Below, piece after piece: positions 1 to 5,787 of a stretch of 5,787 nucleotides of DNA. The translations under genes were made by a program, and so were the position numbers. The notes below the pieces were generated by a model. It made no database searches, was not told the origin of the DNA, and saw only the letters and a list, made by a program, of their open reading frames with translations. Location of the stretch: positions 1 to 5,787 of the forward strand of contig CALISV010000294.1 in NCBI GenBank assembly GCA_938041615.1, written 5' to 3'. Numbering within the stretch: position 1 is the first letter of the stretch; the number at the start of each line of letters is the position of its first letter. The stretch is from an uncultured Campylobacter sp. Lineage in GTDB: Bacteria; Campylobacterota; Campylobacteria; Campylobacterales; Campylobacteraceae.

Positions 1-497
1 GCCCTGTAGAAGTAAACAAAAACGGAAAATTCGCCAGAGTAACGCCGTCAAATAACCCGAAATTCGACTTTACGATCAAATTTACCCACCCGATAATCGG
101 CGAGCAAAACTACGTGTTCGAGTTTAGCAAACAAGCCTACATCGAGGAGATCGCGCGCGCTAGGACATTTGGATTTTTAAAAGACGTGCAGATGTTAAGA
201 GCGCAAAATTTAGCCCTCGGCGGTAGCCTAGATAACGCCGTGGTTATCGACGATAATAAAATTTTAAATCCTGAAGGCCTGCGCTTTGAAAACGAATTCG
301 TTCGTCATAAAATTTTAGACGCGATCGGCGATCTAAGCCTGATGGGCGCGCCATTGATGGCTGATTATACGAGCTTTGCGGGTAGTCACGAGCTAAATCA
401 CGAGCTAACGCTAGCCATCCTAAGCGACGATAAAAACTACGAAATCGTCACGCTAAAAGGCGATTTCGCGCGCGAATATCAAAAGGTATTTGCATAA
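1..497 (+). CDS. lpxC: UDP-3-O-acyl-N-acetylglucosamine deacetylase, C-terminal part (5' end outside window)
   Basis: LpxC is the zinc-dependent cytoplasmic deacetylase that catalyses the committed step of lipid A synthesis. The reading frame is open from base 3, well upstream of the first internal ATG at 114, so the gene is cut by the window edge; 164 codons are visible and, against a usual length near 295-300, roughly 130 N-terminal residues are missing. Family motifs seen in order are ARTFGF, LALGGSLDNAVV, the zinc-site segment RHKILDAIGDL (His at 306-308, Asp at 318-320, second Asp at 330-332) and SHELNH (His at 387-389, the position of the catalytic histidine in this family). The first zinc histidine of the N-terminal half is not in view. 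The TAA stop (495-497) overlaps the proposed start of the next gene. Identity is secure; nothing suggests a pseudogene. Confidence 0.95.
   Translation, partial: PVEVNKNGKFARVTPSNNPKFDFTIKFTHPIIGEQNYVFEFSKQAYIEEIARARTFGFLKDVQMLRAQNLALGGSLDNAVVIDDNKILNPEGLRFENEFVRHKILDAIGDLSLMGAPLMADYTSFAGSHELNHELTLAILSDDKNYEIVTLKGDFAREYQKVFA
482..486 (+). promoter_or_regulatory. Candidate ribosome binding site for the tsaB-like gene
   Basis: AAAGG lies inside the last codons of lpxC. It ends 7 nt before the ATA at 494, a normal Shine-Dalgarno distance, whereas it is only 1 nt from ATT 488 and 16 nt from ATC 503. It therefore favours ATA 494 among the non-standard candidates. The motif is short and could be chance in A-rich DNA. 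Confidence 0.4.
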
Positions 498-949
498 AAA
501 ATATCCAAATTTTAGTTATCGCTCTTAGCTCGCCGCTAATCGTTGGCGTTTATGACGAAAACGGCGAGCTTATGGAGCAAATTTCTAGCGAAGAAAAATC
601 CGACGTCTCTCTTGTAAAAATCATGGACAAGATCTTAAACGGCGGCAAATTTAACCTACAAAAAATCATTTACGCAAACGGCCCGGGAAGCTTTATGGGC
701 GTAAAAGTCGCCTACGTCGTTTTAAAGACGATTAGTATAGTAAAAGAGTGCGAATTTTACGCAGTTAGCGGCTTTGAGCTAAACGGCGGCGCACCGATAC
801 GGGCAAATAAAAACTTAAGCTTCGTAGATACGCCTGAAGGCATCAAGCTACAAAAGGCGCAAGCAGGCGAATTTGGCTTGCCGCAAAATTTAGCCGTTTT
901 AAATCTAAATTTAGATACCCTACCAAATTACGTTATTCAAGCCGTTTAG
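494..949 (+). CDS. tsaB: TsaB-like tRNA threonylcarbamoyladenosine biosynthesis protein, short form, probable ATA start
   Basis: TsaB is a non-catalytic ASKHA-fold partner of TsaD in the complex that makes t6A37 on ANN-decoding tRNAs. The signature visible here is GPGSFMGVK, close to the family GPGSFTGxR motif, followed by a helix (VAYVVLKTISIV). The first in-frame ATG is at 572 (125 residues), but the codons before it read ILVIALSSPLIVGVYDENG, which matches the first beta-hairpin of TsaB proteins. The frame is open back to a TAA at 431-433 and has no ATG, GTG, TTG or CTG before 572. I choose ATA at 494: it overlaps the lpxC stop as ATAA, has AAAGG 7 nt upstream, and puts GPGSF at residue 63, where the family usually has it. 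Length would be 151 residues against about 220-230 for typical TsaB, so the C-terminal subdomain is largely absent. The usual IDTS motif reads IALSS. Function by homology only; the start is uncertain. Confidence 0.7.
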   Translation: MKNIQILVIALSSPLIVGVYDENGELMEQISSEEKSDVSLVKIMDKILNGGKFNLQKIIYANGPGSFMGVKVAYVVLKTISIVKECEFYAVSGFELNGGAPIRANKNLSFVDTPEGIKLQKAQAGEFGLPQNLAVLNLNLDTLPNYVIQAV

Positions 950-952
950 GAG
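948..952 (+). promoter_or_regulatory. Ribosome binding site deciding the TTG start of thrB
   Basis: AGGAG overlaps the tsaB stop codon (TAG 947-949) and ends 5 nt before TTG at 958. It is a strong Shine-Dalgarno match and supports TTG as the true start. Ribosomes ending on tsaB would finish at this site, which suggests coupling. Confidence 0.75.
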
Positions 953-957
953 ATTTC

Positions 958-1842
958 TTGCAAATTTTAGTTCCCGCCACGAGCGCAAACATTGGCCCCG
1001 GTTTTGACGCCTTGGGTCTTGCCTTAGAGCTACACAACACTGTCGAGATAACGAGGGCAAATTTCGCCTCCGTGAGCATTTTGGGCGAAGGCAAAGATAA
1101 TGCGCTTCTTAAAAAAAACAACATTTTTTTATCTATTTTCAATGAAATTTACGTCAAACTAACGGGCAAAAAAGATACTTTTCGCATGATTTTTACCAAT
1201 CAAATCCCGTTTTCGCGCGGACTTGGTAGCTCCTCTGCGGTTATCACTTCAGCCATCGCGGCAGCTTATGCGGCGGCAGGATTTAAGGCGGATAAAAGCG
1301 CTATTTTAAACCAAGCTCTAGTTTACGAAAATCACCCGGATAACATAGCTCCTGCGACGCTTGGCGGTTTTGTGAGCTCCGTCATTGAAAACGGCAAGGT
1401 AAAATCTCTAAAAAAGCCTTTAAACGCCGATATAAAAGCCGTCGTCGTGATCCCCGATAAGCCGATGAGCACGAACGAATCTCGCGCCAAGCTACCTAAA
1501 AATTTCACTATGGGCGAGTGCGTTAGCAACCTCTCTCACGCCGCATTTCTCACGGCTTGCTTTTTTAGCGAAAATTACGAGCTTTTAAGAACGGCGGCAA
1601 AAGACGTCATGCACGAACAAATCCGCATGCAAAATCTGCCAGAGCTCTTTGAAGTGCGCAAGATAGCCTACGAAAACGGCGCTCTTTTGAGTACGCTTTC
1701 TGGCAGCGGATCTAGCTTTTTAAACATCGTTTACGCGGGCGATGCAGCAAATTTAAAACAAAAACTGCAAGATAAATTTAAGAGCTTTCGAGTTGAAATT
1801 TTTAATTTCGACAACGACGGGATAAAAATCCTACAAAGCTAA
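958..1842 (+). CDS. thrB: Homoserine kinase
   Basis: This enzyme phosphorylates L-homoserine with ATP to O-phosphohomoserine, the step before threonine synthase; it is cytoplasmic and belongs to the GHMP kinase superfamily. The 294-residue length fits the family. Visible motifs are VPATSANIGPGFDALG (residues 5-20, the N-terminal substrate-side signature), PFSRGLGSSSA (84-94, the glycine/serine-rich ATP-binding motif 2), ENHPDNIAPATLGGF (124-138) and LSGSGSS (247-253, GHMP motif 3). The start is TTG at 958: it has AGGAG 5 nt upstream, the next in-frame ATG is far inside the protein, and the family signature begins within five residues of it. It lies 8 nt after the tsaB stop. An A8 tract (1111-1118) and a T7 tract (1124-1130) fall within codons 52-58. 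The gene appears intact. Confidence 0.96.
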   Translation: MQILVPATSANIGPGFDALGLALELHNTVEITRANFASVSILGEGKDNALLKKNNIFLSIFNEIYVKLTGKKDTFRMIFTNQIPFSRGLGSSSAVITSAIAAAYAAAGFKADKSAILNQALVYENHPDNIAPATLGGFVSSVIENGKVKSLKKPLNADIKAVVVIPDKPMSTNESRAKLPKNFTMGECVSNLSHAAFLTACFFSENYELLRTAAKDVMHEQIRMQNLPELFEVRKIAYENGALLSTLSGSGSSFLNIVYAGDAANLKQKLQDKFKSFRVEIFNFDNDGIKILQS

Positions 1843-1854
1843 AAAAAAGCTAAA

Positions 1855-1859
1855 AGAAG
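1855..1859 (+). promoter_or_regulatory. Probable ribosome binding site of the ylxR-like gene
   Basis: AGAAG ends 8 nt before ATG 1868, a suitable spacing. It is a weaker match than the sites before thrB and infB. Confidence 0.45.
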
Positions 1860-1860
1860 T

Positions 1861-1866
1861 TATAAT
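1861..1866 (+). promoter_or_regulatory. Possible internal -10 element (TATAAT) before ylxR
   Basis: A perfect TATAAT lies in the 25-nt gap between thrB and the ylxR-like gene, in A-rich DNA. Campylobacter sigma-70 promoters depend mainly on the -10 box and often lack a -35 element. Initiation would fall about 7 nt downstream, around 1872-1874, just inside the ylxR-like gene, so such a transcript could serve infB, rbfA and rimP but would lack the ylxR start. There is no TG extension. Chance occurrence is quite possible. Confidence 0.25.
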
Positions 1867-1867
1867 A

Positions 1868-2152
1868 ATGGCTCAAAAATTTATCCCTATCAGGACGTGC
1901 GTGGTCTGCAAAAAGCGCTTTGGACAGCAAATTTTGCGTAGATACAGACTGATAAATTCTTCGCTATTTTTCGGAAACGGAAACGGACGCAGCTTTTATC
2001 TTTGCGAGGAATGTCTAAAAAAAGACGAGAAAATTTTAAGAAAATCGCTCGGAAGAGTCGCAGGCAGCTTTATAGCGACGCTACAAAACGGGCAAAATTT
2101 AAAGGAGATACTCTTAAATGGGGACTGTTCGAATTTCAGAGATAGCAAATGA
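1868..2152 (+). CDS. ylxR: YlxR/DUF448 family putative RNA-binding protein
   Basis: A small basic protein of 94 residues. The N-terminal [10 protein letters not shown] matches the RTCVxCR signature of the DUF448/YlxR family, and a later YLCEECLKK matches the family's second conserved block. Cysteines fall at residues 11, 14, 46 and 49, a CxxC...CxxC pair that could bind a metal; that is inference. YlxR proteins are encoded next to infB or nusA in many bacteria. RNA binding, and in Firmicutes a proposed role as an RNase P modulator, have been reported for relatives; neither can be read from this sequence. The stretch after the second cysteine pair is lysine/arginine-rich. The last 35 nt overlap infB in another frame, and the infB ribosome binding site lies within this gene, so the two are probably translationally coupled. 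ATG 1868 is preceded by AGAAG. Confidence 0.82.
   Translation: MAQKFIPIRTCVVCKKRFGQQILRRYRLINSSLFFGNGNGRSFYLCEECLKKDEKILRKSLGRVAGSFIATLQNGQNLKEILLNGDCSNFRDSK
2101..2107 (+). promoter_or_regulatory. Ribosome binding site of infB
   Basis: AAAGGAG is the strongest Shine-Dalgarno match in the window. It ends 10 nt before ATG 2118 and lies inside the ylxR-like gene, so translation of ylxR passes over it. Confidence 0.7.
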
Positions 2153-4814
2153 GCTCGGCTACAATAGCAAAGAGGTTTTAGAAAAGGCTATTGAGCTTGG
2201 GCTAAAGGTCAAAACGCACTCAAGCGGCGTTAGTCCTGAAGAAGCGGCGGCGCTATACACCTACATCCAAACCGGCGAGATCCCCGAAGCTCTCAAGCAA
2301 AAACCCGAAAAGAAAAAACCGACCGTAAAAAAAGCGGAAGCCAAAGAGGGCAAAGAGGAAAAAGAAAGCAAGCCAAAAGAGGCTAAAAAACCAAGCTCCG
2401 CAAAAGAAGAAAAGCCTTTGCCAAAAGAAAAAGTAGAAACAAAAAACGACAAGAAATCTGAAAAAGAGCAAAAAACAGTCATTCAAAAACCGGCCGAAAA
2501 AGCGCCGGAGCCAAAAATCCAAGCAGCTCCCAAAGAGGAGCCAAAAGCCCAGCCTACCGCCAGCGAGCCCGTTCAGCCAAAAGAAAGCTTAGCCGACGTT
2601 AGCCTGCAAAAAAGACGCGGCCTAGTCATCGTAAAAAAGAAAAAAGACGAGCAGCCAGCACCTAGAGCAAGCGAAAGAAAAGAGTCTGCGCCGGCGCTAA
2701 ATTTGGAAAATATGTTTAAATTTAGCGACGAAAAGATCGAGCGCAAAAAGAAAAAAGAGAAAAAACCGGTCATCGCGACCAAAAAAGACGGCGCTACAAA
2801 GATGGATCTACTTGGCGACCGCGATATAGCCGACATCGTGATAGACGATGAGGATGTGGTTATATTGCCTGATTTTTCCGTACGAACGCAAACTCCGGAG
2901 CCTCAAAAAACAAGACAACCTGCAAATACTAGCTACAAACCGGTACTAAATACATCGGTAAGTTCATTTCTAGAGCAAGGTACTGCGCGTAGGCCTCGCA
3001 AAAAACATAAAAAATCGCAACGAGCCGACCAAAACGGCGAGGCGGTAACCTACGTCGAGATACCAAAAGAGATCCGTCTTTACGAATTTGCCGACAAAAT
3101 CAACAAGCAACCTAGCGAAATCATCGGCAAGCTCTTTATGCTAGGCATGATGACGACCAAAAACGACTTCCTGGACGAGGATGCGATAGAGATTTTGGCA
3201 GATGAATTCGGCATAGAGGTAAATATCGTCGATACGCAAGAAGCATTTGACTACGTTAAGGCCTACGACGAAGAAGAGGAGCAGCTAGACGATGCAAATT
3301 TGACCGTCCGCGCTCCGGTTATCACCATCATGGGTCATGTCGACCACGGTAAAACCTCGCTACTAGACTACATCAGAAGCTCGCGCGTAGCAGCGGGCGA
3401 GGCGGGCGGCATCACGCAGCACGTAGGCGCCTATATGGTAAATAAAAACGGCAAAAACATTACCTTTATCGATACTCCTGGCCACGAAGCCTTCACGGCT
3501 ATGCGCGCTAGAGGAGCCAAGATCACCGACATCGTTATCATCGTGGTTGCAGCCGACGACGGCGTAAAACCGCAGACCAAAGAAGCCGTGAACCACGCAA
3601 AAGCCGCGGGCGTACCTATCATCATCGCGATAAACAAGATGGATAAAGAGGCCGCAAACCCCGACAAAGTAAAAAGCGAACTAGCCGAGCTGGATATCCT
3701 ATCTACAGACTGGGGCGGTACGTACGAGTTCGTACCGATCTCGGCAAAAACGGGTATGGGTATAGACGATCTGCTTGAGATCGTACTCTTGCAGGCTGAA
3801 ATTTTAGAACTAAAAGCAAATGCAAAAGCAAATGCAAAAGCCGCCATAATAGAAAGCTCGCAGCAAAAAGGCCGCGGTCCGGTTGCTACGGTTATCGTAG
3901 AAAACGGTACTCTAAGAGTCGGTGATATCGTGGTCGCAGGCGTCGCATACGGCAAGATAAGAAGCATAACAGACGATCAGGGCAAAATTTTAAAAGAGAT
4001 AAAACCGGGCGAATGCGGCGTGATAATTGGCCTTAGCGAAATTCCTGAAGCCGGCGAAACGCTAATAAGCGTCAAAACCGATAAAGAAGCCCGCGAATAC
4101 GCACAGAAAAAAGCTGAATACCTACGCCAAAAAGAGCTTAGCAAAACGACTAAAGTAAGCCTAGAAGAGCTTAGCGAAAAGATCGCCGAGGGCGAGCTAA
4201 AATCGCTCCCTGTCATCGTAAAAGCCGACGTGGGCGGCTCACTAGAAGCCATCAAGGCAAGCCTAGAAAAGCTTCGCAACGACGAGATAAAAGTAAATAT
4301 CATCCACTCGGGCGTGGGCGGTATCACTCAAAGCGACGTAGAGCTAGCCAGAGCGAGCGAAAACTCCGTGATTTTGGGATTTAACATCAGGCCGACAGGC
4401 GAAGTGAAAGAAAAAGCCAAAGAAAGCGGCGTCGAGATCAAAACCTACAACGTCATCTATAACCTGATCGACGACGTCAAGGCGATCCTAAGCGGCTTAA
4501 TGTCGCCTGTCATCCACGAGGAGCAGCTCGGTCAAGCACAAGTACGCCAAGTCATCAACGTCCCTAAAGTAGGCGCGATCGCGGGCTGCATGGTAACCGA
4601 AGGCACGATAAACCGCGGCGCGAAAATCCGCCTAATCAGAAACGGCGTAGTCGTACACGAGGGCACCGTAAGCTCGCTAAAACGCTTCAAGGACGACGTG
4701 AGAGAGGTAGCGCGCGGCTTTGAGTGCGGCGTGGGTATCGACGGCTACAACGACATCAGAGAGGGCGACTACATCGAGAGCTTTAAAGAAGTAGAGGAGC
4801 AAGCCAGTCTATGA
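2118..4814 (+). CDS. infB: Translation initiation factor IF-2
   Basis: IF2 is the GTPase that brings fMet-tRNA to the 30S subunit and promotes 50S joining. The 898-residue product shows the full domain set. Residues 1-52 are an IF2_N domain ([21 protein letters not shown]). Residues about 57-300 are a Lys/Glu/Pro/Ala-rich low-complexity linker. Residues about 315-372 are a second IF2_N-like domain ([14 protein letters not shown]). The G domain carries G1 GHVDHGKT (406-413), G2 [11 protein letters not shown]3 DTPGH (452-456), G4 NKMD (506-509) and G5 SAK (542-544). Domains II, III and the C-terminal initiator-tRNA-binding domain follow to the end. All GTPase motifs are intact, including the His of DTPGH. 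A perfect 12-bp tandem duplication encodes KANAKANAK after the G domain. ATG 2118 has AAAGGAG upstream and starts directly on the IF2_N domain. The stop overlaps the rbfA start as ATGA. Identity is certain. Confidence 0.98.
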   Translation: MGTVRISEIANELGYNSKEVLEKAIELGLKVKTHSSGVSPEEAAALYTYIQTGEIPEALKQKPEKKKPTVKKAEAKEGKEEKESKPKEAKKPSSAKEEKPLPKEKVETKNDKKSEKEQKTVIQKPAEKAPEPKIQAAPKEEPKAQPTASEPVQPKESLADVSLQKRRGLVIVKKKKDEQPAPRASERKESAPALNLENMFKFSDEKIERKKKKEKKPVIATKKDGATKMDLLGDRDIADIVIDDEDVVILPDFSVRTQTPEPQKTRQPANTSYKPVLNTSVSSFLEQGTARRPRKKHKKSQRADQNGEAVTYVEIPKEIRLYEFADKINKQPSEIIGKLFMLGMMTTKNDFLDEDAIEILADEFGIEVNIVDTQEAFDYVKAYDEEEEQLDDANLTVRAPVITIMGHVDHGKTSLLDYIRSSRVAAGEAGGITQHVGAYMVNKNGKNITFIDTPGHEAFTAMRARGAKITDIVIIVVAADDGVKPQTKEAVNHAKAAGVPIIIAINKMDKEAANPDKVKSELAELDILSTDWGGTYEFVPISAKTGMGIDDLLEIVLLQAEILELKANAKANAKAAIIESSQQKGRGPVATVIVENGTLRVGDIVVAGVAYGKIRSITDDQGKILKEIKPGECGVIIGLSEIPEAGETLISVKTDKEAREYAQKKAEYLRQKELSKTTKVSLEELSEKIAEGELKSLPVIVKADVGGSLEAIKASLEKLRNDEIKVNIIHSGVGGITQSDVELARASENSVILGFNIRPTGEVKEKAKESGVEIKTYNVIYNLIDDVKAILSGLMSPVIHEEQLGQAQVRQVINVPKVGAIAGCMVTEGTINRGAKIRLIRNGVVVHEGTVSSLKRFKDDVREVARGFECGVGIDGYNDIREGDYIESFKEVEEQASL
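3816..3839 (+). repeat. Perfect tandem duplication of 12 bp inside infB
   Basis: The unit GCAAATGCAAAA occurs twice in a row (3816-3827 and 3828-3839) and is in frame, giving Ala-Asn-Ala-Lys twice. It sits between the G domain and domain II, where IF2 normally has a short ELKANP-type connector. This looks like a recent in-frame duplication. Confidence 0.85.
4794..4799 (+). promoter_or_regulatory. Ribosome binding site of rbfA
   Basis: GAGGAG within the last infB codons ends 11 nt before ATG 4811, a slightly long but usable spacing. Together with the ATGA overlap it suggests coupled translation of infB and rbfA. Confidence 0.55.
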
Positions 4815-5182
4815 ACCCCTCGGAGATAAAGCGCCTACGCACGCAAAGTGTACTAAAAGAGCTACTACCTGAGGCTCTATCTACGCTTGAGGATGAGCTT
4901 TTACGCGGACTTTGCGTGACCGACGTTGAGTGTAAAAAAGGCAGATATGACGCGTTCGTATATCTTGATAAGATGATGTTTGACGAGCGCGAGCAGGCCT
5001 ATATACTAGACCGCCTAAAACGCGTATCAAAGCATCTGCAAAATCACTGCATGGCTGCCGAGGGCTGGTATAGAGCGCCAAATTTTCACTTTAAATTTGA
5101 CGACAGGCTCGAGTACCAAAACCACATGGACGATTTGTTTGAAAAAATCTCAGAGGATCTAAATAAAAATGCAAAATCTTGA
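4811..5182 (+). CDS. rbfA: 30S ribosome-binding factor A
   Basis: RbfA is a small cytoplasmic factor with a KH-like fold that binds the immature 30S subunit and helps mature the 5' end and helix 1 region of 16S rRNA. The product has 123 residues, usual for the family. It begins [18 protein letters not shown], a typical first helix. A central [17 protein letters not shown] matches the second-strand region (TxVxxxxDxxxAxVYV). The C-terminal [25 protein letters not shown] matches the family PxLxFxxDxSxxxxxxIxxLL block. Overall similarity to the textbook family is modest, so context adds weight: the start overlaps the infB stop as ATGA, and infB-rbfA is a near-universal pair. The 3' end overlaps rimP by 14 nt. 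No truncation or frameshift is seen. Confidence 0.9.
   Translation: MNPSEIKRLRTQSVLKELLPEALSTLEDELLRGLCVTDVECKKGRYDAFVYLDKMMFDEREQAYILDRLKRVSKHLQNHCMAAEGWYRAPNFHFKFDDRLEYQNHMDDLFEKISEDLNKNAKS
5152..5157 (+). promoter_or_regulatory. Candidate ribosome binding site of rimP
   Basis: AGAGGA inside the rbfA tail ends 11 nt before ATG 5169. It supports the overlapping ATG rather than a later start. Confidence 0.5.
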
Positions 5183-5597
5183 AAATTTGATCTCGCAGTG
5201 CGGCGTGCAGCTCTATGACGTCGAGGTCGCAAACGAAAACGGCAGAGCGATTTATAGGATCTACATCGCAAAACCGGGCGGCGTAAATTTAGACGACTGC
5301 GAAAAGGTTTCACGTTTGCTTTCGCCGATATTTGACGTCGAGCCGCCGCTTAGCGGAGACTACGTGCTAGAGGTTAGCTCGCCAGGCCTGGAGCGAAAGC
5401 TAGAAAAACCGAGCCATTTTACATCAAGTGTTGGTGAACTGGCTAAAATTTCAGCCGAAGTAGACGGCGAAAACAAAAAACTAAAAGGCAAAATTTTATC
5501 CGCCGACGATGAAGAAATATCGTTTGAAAGCGAAGGTCAAATTTTAAAAATAAAAATCGCAAACATAAAAAAGGCAAAAACCTATATCGAGTGGTAA
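5169..5597 (+). CDS. rimP: Ribosome maturation factor RimP
   Basis: RimP (formerly YhbC/DUF150) binds the 30S subunit and assists its late assembly, around protein S12. The product has 142 residues, near the usual 140-160. The N-terminal domain shows CGVQLYDVEV and IYRIYIAKPGGVNLDDCEKVSRLLSPIFD, the family pattern of a strand, a second strand and the helix that leads into the hallmark segment. The hallmark YVLEVSSPGLERKL is nearly identical to the family consensus YxLEVSSPGLDRPL. The C-terminal half, with alternating charged strands (KLKGKILSADDEEISFES), fits the Sm-like domain. ATG 5169 is chosen because the family N-terminus begins about here; it overlaps rbfA by 14 nt. In most bacteria rimP is upstream of nusA and infB; here it follows rbfA and nusA is not in the window. 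It appears to be the last gene of this cluster. Confidence 0.95.
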   Translation: MQNLENLISQCGVQLYDVEVANENGRAIYRIYIAKPGGVNLDDCEKVSRLLSPIFDVEPPLSGDYVLEVSSPGLERKLEKPSHFTSSVGELAKISAEVDGENKKLKGKILSADDEEISFESEGQILKIKIANIKKAKTYIEW

Positions 5598-5602
5598 GCC
5601 GC

Positions 5603-5673
5603 AAATTTAAAGGCTCAAATTTGAGAAGCAAAATGCCCTGCCAAATTTCTGCAAATTTGAGTGCTTTAAATTT
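5603..5673. repeat. Long imperfect inverted repeat (possible RNA hairpin) just downstream of rimP
   Basis: Reading inward, 5603-5612 pairs perfectly with 5664-5673 (AAATTTAAAG with CTTTAAATTT). 5614-5623 pairs with 5652-5661 (CTCAAATTTG with CAAATTTGAG). 5624-5627 pairs with 5647-5650 (AGAA with TTCT). That is 24 Watson-Crick pairs with only small bulges at 5613, 5651 and 5662-5663, and a loop of about 18 nt. It begins 6 nt after the rimP stop, so it could act as a 3' end stabiliser or a weak terminator. It has few G-C pairs and no T-run after it, so a standard intrinsic terminator is doubtful. Confidence 0.5.
5614..5625. repeat. Perfect 12-bp palindrome CTCAAATTTGAG
   Basis: A perfect palindrome within the left arm of the larger inverted repeat. 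Half-copies recur as AAATTTGAG at 5653-5661 and CTCAAATTT at 5709-5717. It could be a dimeric protein site or simply part of the AAATTT enrichment. Confidence 0.5.
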
Positions 5674-5787
5674 ACATTTCCAAACTTAAACATACCACAG
5701 TAAAATCTCTCAAATTTAACCTTTCAAATTTTTAAAACCGCCTCCGCGTAAATTTAAAATTTCTACGAAAAACATAAAAATAATAGT

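Larger units (their letters stand above)
5598..5787. other. AT-rich non-coding region after rimP with clustered AAATTT motifs
   Basis: No supported gene lies in these 190 bases. AAATTT occurs nine times by hand count, starting at 5603, 5617, 5643, 5653, 5668, 5712, 5726, 5750 and 5757; six copies are preceded by C. A GC-rich island, CCGCCTCCGCG (5738-5748), interrupts the AT-rich run. A TAAAAT at 5701-5706 and the A/T-rich end could be part of a promoter for a gene beyond the window, but nothing shows this. There is no clear intrinsic terminator with a GC-rich stem and T-run. Confidence 0.7.

Noticed and set aside
1835..1855. AAAGCTAAAA direct repeat and A8 run at the thrB end, considered as a terminator or phase-variation tract
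   Set aside because: There is no stem before the run, the run is A rather than T on the transcript strand, and Campylobacter phase variation mostly uses G/C tracts.
2712..2714. Internal ATG in infB (Met199, before FKFSDEK) as a start of a shorter IF2 isoform
   Set aside because: No good Shine-Dalgarno precedes it (only GGAAAA close by), and nothing else supports internal initiation.
2253..2836. Minus-strand open frames opposite the infB linker, rich in Phe and Ser
   Set aside because: They are shadows of the Lys/Glu-rich linker (AAA and GAA read in reverse as TTT and TTC) and show no family motif.
3431..3967. 178-codon minus-strand ORF opposite the IF2 G domain
   Set aside because: The + strand has unmistakable GTPase motifs, and the antisense product shows only Ala/Ser/Ile-rich sequence typical of a shadow frame.
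5607..5693. Minus-strand ORF of 28 codons starting at ATG 5693 within the region after rimP
   Set aside because: It has no ribosome binding site at a useful distance, and its residues (repeated Asn-Leu and Lys-Phe) simply reflect reading through the AAATTTG repeats.
5738..5748. CCGCCTCCGCG, whose minus strand contains GGAGG like a Shine-Dalgarno site
   Set aside because: No start codon lies at a suitable distance on the minus strand with a sustained frame; a TGA or TAA is met quickly.
1..5787. Search for CRISPR arrays, insertion sequences, tRNA genes, toxin-antitoxin pairs and defence genes
   Set aside because: The genes are contiguous housekeeping genes with little spare DNA. No regularly spaced repeats, transposase motifs or cloverleaf structures were seen.

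Overview
The window looks like a piece of a Campylobacter-type (Campylobacterota) chromosome. The gene order lpxC - tsaB-like - thrB - ylxR-like - infB - rbfA - rimP is the order I recall from Campylobacter jejuni (around Cj0132-Cj0138). The coding regions use many GC-ending codons (GCG, GGC, CGC, GAC) while non-coding DNA is very AT-rich and full of AAATTT. That points to the higher-GC oral Campylobacter group (rectus/showae/curvus/gracilis-like) rather than C. jejuni; the species guess is inference.

Layout: all seven genes are on the + strand and tightly packed, so they probably form one transcription unit that begins before the window. 1-497 is the C-terminal half of LpxC (lipid A synthesis). 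494-949 is a short TsaB-like protein (tRNA t6A modification) with no ATG, GTG or TTG at the place where homology says it should begin. 958-1842 is homoserine kinase with a TTG start. 1868-2152 is a small YlxR/DUF448 protein whose end overlaps the start of infB (2118-4814, translation initiation factor IF2). rbfA (4811-5182) and rimP (5169-5597) follow with 4-nt and 14-nt overlaps. The last 190 bases (5598-5787) hold no convincing gene. They contain nine copies of AAATTT and a long imperfect inverted repeat.

How the genes fit together: infB, rbfA and rimP serve 30S subunit maturation and translation initiation, and YlxR is a usual neighbour of infB. The upstream genes are lipid A synthesis, tRNA modification and threonine biosynthesis, housekeeping functions apparently coupled to the translation genes by position only. 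No mobile element, CRISPR array, tRNA or rRNA was seen. This is an ordinary core-genome region. The points worth a second look are the tsaB start codon, the reduced TsaB, the 3' inverted repeat and the AAATTT enrichment; I do not see a previously undescribed multi-gene system.
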